Assembly (NCBI GenBank): GCA_900551415.1 | Contig: URWB01000006.1 | Location: 1-33,823 of the forward strand | From: an uncultured Eubacteriales bacterium | Lineage (GTDB): Bacteria; Bacillota; Clostridia; Peptostreptococcales; Anaerovoracaceae | DNA length: 33,823 bases | Direction of reading: 5' to 3' | Part shown: piece by piece, positions 32,429 through 33,823 of the stretch | Layout: the number at the start of each line of letters is the position of its first letter | How positions within the stretch are numbered: the stretch's first letter is position 1 | Program-made: the position numbers and the translations under genes | Notes under the pieces: generated by a model | Told to the model about the DNA's origin: nothing | Databases searched by the model: none | The model's input: only the letters and a program-made list of their open reading frames with translations

Positions 32429-33819
32429 AGTTTCAGCTCTCCCTTCCACTCATCCAAAAGCTCGTCCTTGGAACGCTGCGCGTAACGTGTCTTGTTCTGC
32501 AGGCTTTCGTGTATGAATTCCAAAATCATGAGGAAGGTTGCGATTGCGATGATGGCGCAGATCCACAGCACCAAAAATACCATCTTTGAGGTCACGCTGA
32601 ACATCAAAACCAAAAAGACCGTCGGCAGCAGCAAGATCAGCAGGAACCCGATCTTGGTCCACTTTTGATAGTTCGCCTCGAAATGCTCTGCTTTTTCCAT
32701 CCACTTTTGGCGAAACTCTTCCTGATTCGCCAGAACCTGCATGGCCGTCGAAAGCTTGACTCTTTCGCGTGTCATGCCGCTTTCCTCACAGAGCATCAAA
32801 CCCGTTTCCTCCAGTTTGATATCGAACATCCGATTGAGGTTCAGCATGAGCAGACGCACGCCGAGCCCGATCAGGAACGCGATCGGCAGATACAGGGCCA
32901 AACAGCCGAGGTCTTTCCAATATAAGTTTCCGTACATGCCTGCCATCGCTTCTCGCATCGCGTTAATCCCGTAAGTAAACGGCAGCAGCGGGTGCAGAGC
33001 GCGGAAGAAGGTCGGCGTCATTTCAATCGGATAAGTGCCGGCCGAGCCTGGTATCTGCAGGATGACCAGGATGACACAGACCGCCTTGCCGATGTGCTTG
33101 AAGGTGATTGAGAACGCGTAGATCAGATTGACGTAGACGAAGGAAATCCAAAGTCCCGCGCCGATGAACGCGAGGGGATGCTCACACTGCGTCTTGAGCA
33201 GGAAAATATCTCCCAGACAGATAATCAGTGCCTGCACCAGTCCCACCGTAATAAACAGCAGCCAGCGCCCAAAATAGCCCTGTGTCGGCGTGAAAGCGCG
33301 AAGTTTCTCGTCGCGATCCGCCTCCAGCTTGAAGATTGCGATCAATACAATGCCGCTGACCCAGATTGCCAGATTGGTATAGAACGGCGTCATCGCGGAG
33401 CCGTAATTCTTAACCGGAAAGAGGCTTTTTGTCGTCAGCTTTACCGGTGAAGAGATGAATTCCGCCGCGACCTCCGCGTTCAGTCCCCGATCCGTCAGAA
33501 ACTCTGTATAGAGCGCGTACGAATCCGCGCTGCGCAGTGCGCTGATCTCATCGGCGACTTTCGACACCCGATCGGTAACCTGCCGCAGGGAATCAGCCGT
33601 CGCGGTGAGTGCGTCCCGCGTCGCGGCCATACAGCTGTTCAGTTCCTCCAGAATGGTCTGCAGCTGTTCGATGGTCGGCTCCAGCGAAGAAAGCGTACCG
33701 GAAAGCACGCCGCCCTGCGTCGCCAGAACGTCCAAGGTCTGATGCAGCGGTGCAAGCACCTCCGCGGTTAAGATGGTTTTGGAATCGCTCAAGGCCGCGC
33801 GCTCTGCCCGCAGACCAGC
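32425..33819 (-). CDS. Second YhgE/Pip-like protein, C-terminal portion (N-terminus missing at window edge)
   Basis: 464 residues are open. The first about 110 residues are coiled-coil-like, then comes the C-terminal YhgE membrane block, closely parallel to the neighbour (ISSPVKLTTKSLFPVKNYGSAM against the neighbour's PVKLNTTKFYPVQNYGSAM). A further about 100 residues with two extra helices follow. The N-terminal helix and signature are absent. In frame, TGA occurs at 33820-33822, yet the sequence after it (AGLRAERAALSDSKTIL) reads like continuing coiled coil, with no ribosome binding site before the TTG at 33792. This may be a frameshifted or split gene, or a sequence error at the edge. Confidence 0.6.
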   Translation of the reverse strand, partial: AGLRAERAALSDSKTILTAEVLAPLHQTLDVLATQGGVLSGTLSSLEPTIEQLQTILEELNSCMAATRDALTATADSLRQVTDRVSKVADEISALRSADSYALYTEFLTDRGLNAEVAAEFISSPVKLTTKSLFPVKNYGSAMTPFYTNLAIWVSGIVLIAIFKLEADRDEKLRAFTPTQGYFGRWLLFITVGLVQALIICLGDIFLLKTQCEHPLAFIGAGLWISFVYVNLIYAFSITFKHIGKAVCVILVILQIPGSAGTYPIEMTPTFFRALHPLLPFTYGINAMREAMAGMYGNLYWKDLGCLALYLPIAFLIGLGVRLLMLNLNRMFDIKLEETGLMLCEESGMTRERVKLSTAMQVLANQEEFRQKWMEKAEHFEANYQKWTKIGFLLILLLPTVFLVLMFSVTSKMVFLVLWICAIIAIATFLMILEFIHESLQNKTRYAQRSKDELLDEWKGELKL

Positions 33820-33823
33820 TCAC

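Overview
The window looks like chromosomal DNA of a moderately GC-rich Bacillota member, most likely class Clostridia. Indicators are the FMN-dependent enoyl reductase FabK, an IspH protein fused to ribosomal protein S1, a YlmC/YmxH PRC-barrel sporulation protein, TepA, RqcH, a valine T-box, a Gram-positive Tad pilus locus, and AGGAGG-type ribosome binding sites nearly everywhere. Genus cannot be fixed from sequence alone. No insertion sequence, prophage, CRISPR array, tRNA or rRNA was seen.

Layout. Positions 1-1400 (minus): start of a fatty-acid operon (acpP, fabK, first codons of fabD) behind a promoter region with inverted and direct repeats. 1401-6795 (minus): a UvrD/PcrA-type helicase, rpoZ-gmk, yicC, and an aldo/keto reductase with a ferredoxin tail. 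6796-7160: a compact convergent cassette that I read as a type I toxin-antitoxin system: a 27-residue membrane peptide on the minus strand, a short antisense RNA on the plus strand and one shared terminator. 7161-8915 (plus): rqcH. 8928-11461 (minus): ispH-rpsA fusion preceded by a SPOR-domain membrane protein.

11592-18105 (minus): a nine-gene Tad/Flp pilus operon (CpaE-like protein, TadA ATPase, TadB, TadC, Flp pilin, small TadE, DUF5702-like, second TadE-like, DUF6382-like), with overlapping or closely spaced genes and a consensus promoter whose -10 lies in a palindrome. 18102-20154: tepA (minus) divergent from ymxH and a secreted or anchored alpha/beta hydrolase (plus). 20233-23443 (minus): a Na/Pi cotransporter with PhoU domain, and a CNNM/CorC-type membrane protein. 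The latter is preceded by about 220 nt of structured RNA with its own promoter and terminator, which I could not assign to a known class.

23793-30115 (minus): valS-folC-GNAT-ThrE(2 subunits), with valS behind a T-box leader carrying a GUU (Val) specifier. 30149-33823 (minus): two tandem YhgE/Pip-type membrane proteins, the upstream one incomplete at the window edge and showing an in-frame stop there.

Most of the window is core housekeeping. The most interesting non-core signals are the toxin/antisense cassette, the unidentified leader RNA before the CorC-type gene, the internal ribosome binding site that could release free S1 from the ispH-rpsA gene, and the candidate operators before acpP and the Tad operon.
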